From DATBAT01 sp963824805 (GTDB taxonomy: Bacteria; Acidobacteriota; Terriglobia; Terriglobales; Acidobacteriaceae), in assembly GCA_963824805.1 (NCBI GenBank), contig CAWGQZ010000003.1:1-64000 (forward strand): a stretch of 64,000 nucleotides of DNA. Reading direction: 5' to 3'. Positions within the stretch are counted from its first letter, which is position 1. Each line of letters begins with the position of its first letter. The notes beneath the pieces are model-generated. The model was not told where the DNA came from. It worked only from the letters and a program-made list of their open reading frames with translations, and did no database searches. Both the position numbers and the translations under genes were made by a program. Below, in pieces: positions 62,186 through 64,000 of this stretch.

Positions 62186-64000
62186 TTAGAAATCAAGCCT
62201 CAAGGCAAACTGAATCGACCGCGGCTGGTTGCACTGCGTGTTTACTGTTCCGAACGATCCATTGCTAAAATTTCGGTCTGGATCGCAGAAATCCACCCGG
62301 TTGAAAAGATTGCCGAACTCAGCAGCGAAGCGCATGTTGAGCTGCTCGTGCAACTTAAAGTTCTTGAACAAGCTGGCATCTTCGTTGTAAGTCGGGAAGC
62401 CGCGGACGGTTCCATCGGCACGCGGGGCGTCGCCGAACTGGTTTGGACCCGGATCGACCCAGGCATCTTTATTGAAGTAGTTCATCGTATTGGGGTTGAA
62501 GAATCCGTCGTGAGTAGCAATTGCATTTGTGCCCTGGGCGCGGTTGGGACGCTTCTGTCCGCTAAATATCAGGCCGCCTAGGTCGTTGTTCATGAAGATG
62601 TTGTACGGCCGTCCGCTTTCATAGCGCAGAGCGCCGGAAACATTCCAGCCCCCAAGGATGGCACCGGCCGCTCCCTTGAAATGCTTGGCTCCGGGTATCT
62701 CCCATGTGTAGCCAACCAGGAAGACGTTGGGCGTGTCGTCCTGGCTGAGTCCCCATTCGCAGACGTGTGGGCAGGCAGGATTCTGCACTACTGCATTTAC
62801 ACCGTTCCCGCCCTGGGCGCTCTCGGCTCCGTCGTTATTGAGACGGGAGTAGGTGTATCCGAACCGGAACTGCAGTCCGTGAGACAGCCGTTGCTCGAGA
62901 ACAACTTCCAGGGCGTTGTAAATACTCGAACCAGTGGGCACATCACGCCAAAGGATGTTCTGATACTGCGGATATTTCCGCAGTGCCTGAGCAACGGTTC
63001 CGTTGAAAGTGGAATAGGGCAGTGCAACTCCGCCCGGGCAGGTGCCGCTCGGCGCGACCGTGCTGTTACAGGCTGCACCCAAAGTTGAACCTAGTGACAA
63101 GACGCTGGGATCAAGCATGTTGGCATCGATGCCCATAGACTGCCAGTTATTGGTCAGGCGGCTTCCGCGGTTGGCGATGTAGGACACGTCCAACCGCATG
63201 TTGCCGGTCAATTGTTGCTCAAACGTCAGAGAATAGTTCTGGTATCGCGGCAGCGTTAAGCCGTTCTTTGCCACGGCAATGGGCGACGTGTTGTTCGCCA
63301 CGGTGGGATCGATGAACGGCGGCACCTTCACACAATTACCACCGCAAGTCGTATGCGTATTTGGGTCGGTGTCAGTGCCGGGGAAGCCATTATCCAAAAG
63401 GAATGCCGGATACCGTCCGTTAGATATGTTCGGAGCCGTCGGATTCGACTGGAAACCGATCGTTGGTTGACCAATGAATTGGTCAAAGGAAATACCCGAG
63501 TAATAGATGCCGTACCCGCCCCGGATGGCGCTCTTGTCCGTAAGACGATAGGCAAAGCCCACACGCGGCCCCCAGGCATCGTGGACAGGATCTTCAAAGG
63601 TGCGGCCATTCCCGTCGCGACCCGCGAAGATCATGGCGCCGGGTATGTTCCCAGCTCCGGGGTTGGGAGTATTGGGATCGAACGTCGACATTTGGTTGTG
63701 CATTTCCGACCGCGCTCGCTGATAGTCAAAGCGCAGGCCGAACGTCAAAGTAAGACGGCTGGTTGCTTTATATTCGTCGTTGATCCAGGGCGACAGGTAG
63801 CCTTCGTAGAAGGTTGGGTGGAACGGAATTGTTTGCGTGGATTGGTGTACTTGTCCTAGCAGGAACGAGGCGAACGACTCACCCGTTTGGCCAGGAAGAT
63901 TATTACCCGCGGCATCGTATCCTGCCGTCTCCTGGTTGTTGAATACAAAGTCGCCGCCTTGCGCGCCCGTCGCCCATCCCGAGAATGGGAATTGGTGCCA
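62186..64000 (-). CDS. Oar-type TonB-dependent receptor, C-terminal part (cut by window end)
   Basis: At least 604 residues are visible; the frame is open through the end of the window (reading WHQFPFSGWATGAQGGDFVF upstream of the first internal Met/Leu codon), so the plug and start are outside. The barrel has Oar/Cna-B-type receptor phrases: GESFASFLLGQVHQ, YLSPWINDEYKATSRLTLTF, GGYGIYYSGISFDQFIG, GRPYNIFMNNDLGG, FKNFKLHEQLNMRFAAEFGN and LFNRVDFCDPDRNF. The final LRLDF has the C-terminal aromatic needed for BAM insertion. Oar-like receptors are hugely expanded in Acidobacteria and are thought to import large sugars or peptides or export proteins. It heads the TPR/CRTAC1 cluster. Confidence 0.92.
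   Translation of the reverse strand, partial: WHQFPFSGWATGAQGGDFVFNNQETAGYDAAGNNLPGQTGESFASFLLGQVHQSTQTIPFHPTFYEGYLSPWINDEYKATSRLTLTFGLRFDYQRARSEMHNQMSTFDPNTPNPGAGNIPGAMIFAGRDGNGRTFEDPVHDAWGPRVGFAYRLTDKSAIRGGYGIYYSGISFDQFIGQPTIGFQSNPTAPNISNGRYPAFLLDNGFPGTDTDPNTHTTCGGNCVKVPPFIDPTVANNTSPIAVAKNGLTLPRYQNYSLTFEQQLTGNMRLDVSYIANRGSRLTNNWQSMGIDANMLDPSVLSLGSTLGAACNSTVAPSGTCPGGVALPYSTFNGTVAQALRKYPQYQNILWRDVPTGSSIYNALEVVLEQRLSHGLQFRFGYTYSRLNNDGAESAQGGNGVNAVVQNPACPHVCEWGLSQDDTPNVFLVGYTWEIPGAKHFKGAAGAILGGWNVSGALRYESGRPYNIFMNNDLGGLIFSGQKRPNRAQGTNAIATHDGFFNPNTMNYFNKDAWVDPGPNQFGDAPRADGTVRGFPTYNEDASLFKNFKLHEQLNMRFAAEFGNLFNRVDFCDPDRNFSNGSFGTVNTQCNQPRSIQFALRLDF

Noticed and set aside
1..64000. CRISPR arrays, tRNA, rRNA, integrase or transposase genes
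   Set aside because: No regularly spaced repeats, no tRNA-like cloverleaf arms with a GTTCGAATC-type loop in a gap, and no mobile-element proteins were found; the one GGTTCGAATC-like word (about 38124) is inside the YncE-like gene.

Overview
The window looks like a chromosomal segment of an Acidobacteriota member, most likely a Koribacter-like Terriglobia lineage. This is inferred from gene content, not from a marker-gene search. Typical signs are tandem DUF507 genes, a WRELCE-type small protein, SBBP-repeat and pro-kumamolisin secreted proteins, CRTAC1 (FG-GAP/UnbV) proteins next to giant TPR proteins, an Oar-type TonB-dependent receptor, and a Ser/Thr kinase fused to a TolB-like beta-propeller. 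I saw no rRNA, tRNA, CRISPR array, transposase or prophage gene.

Layout. 1-10 kb: OmpA-family protein, membrane-anchored protein, DinB protein, Ser/Thr kinase, DUF1624-type membrane protein, recJ. 10-21 kb: housekeeping block with two DUF507 genes, a metallo-beta-lactamase-fold hydrolase, ffh, a peroxiredoxin-like protein, ppc, and the translation/RNA-maturation operon rpsP-khpA-rimM-trmD-rplS followed by rnhB, with a double-PilZ gene on the opposite strand. 21-31 kb: PIG-L deacetylase, a stump of a BCS1-like ATPase, a sedolisin-type protease, a molybdate group (HTH-TOBE regulator, modA, porin), an orphan nuoB with a Rieske protein, a lipoprotein and a PilZ protein. 31-47 kb: SBBP-repeat surface protein, M24 peptidase, acetyltransferase, YncE-like propeller, DUF4097 protein, lpdA, purN, tyrS, an alkaline-phosphatase-superfamily protein. 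47-54 kb: a tight operon of three membrane-fusion proteins, a MacB/FtsX-type permease and a TolC-like channel, with no ATPase. 54-64 kb (minus strand): TonB-dependent receptor (cut by the window end), two TPR proteins and two CRTAC1 proteins, partly overlapping, which look like one secretion/uptake locus.

The most striking property is eleven probable single-base frameshifts in 64 kb. In each case two adjacent reading frames hold the two halves of one conserved protein, and one base (extra or missing) restores a family-typical product; seven of the eleven are at runs of G or C. They hit recJ and rimM as well as accessory genes. Sequencing or assembly error is the simplest explanation, so the spanning coordinates given here should be treated as the real genes. 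Biologically, the most interesting points are the ATPase-less triple-adaptor efflux operon, the CRTAC1/TPR/TonB locus, and a two-helix RRR...GC module shared by two unrelated surface proteins, inserted inside the catalytic domain of one of them. Several genes also have a TANNNT-like box 6-11 bases before the start and no ribosome-binding site, which suggests leaderless mRNAs.
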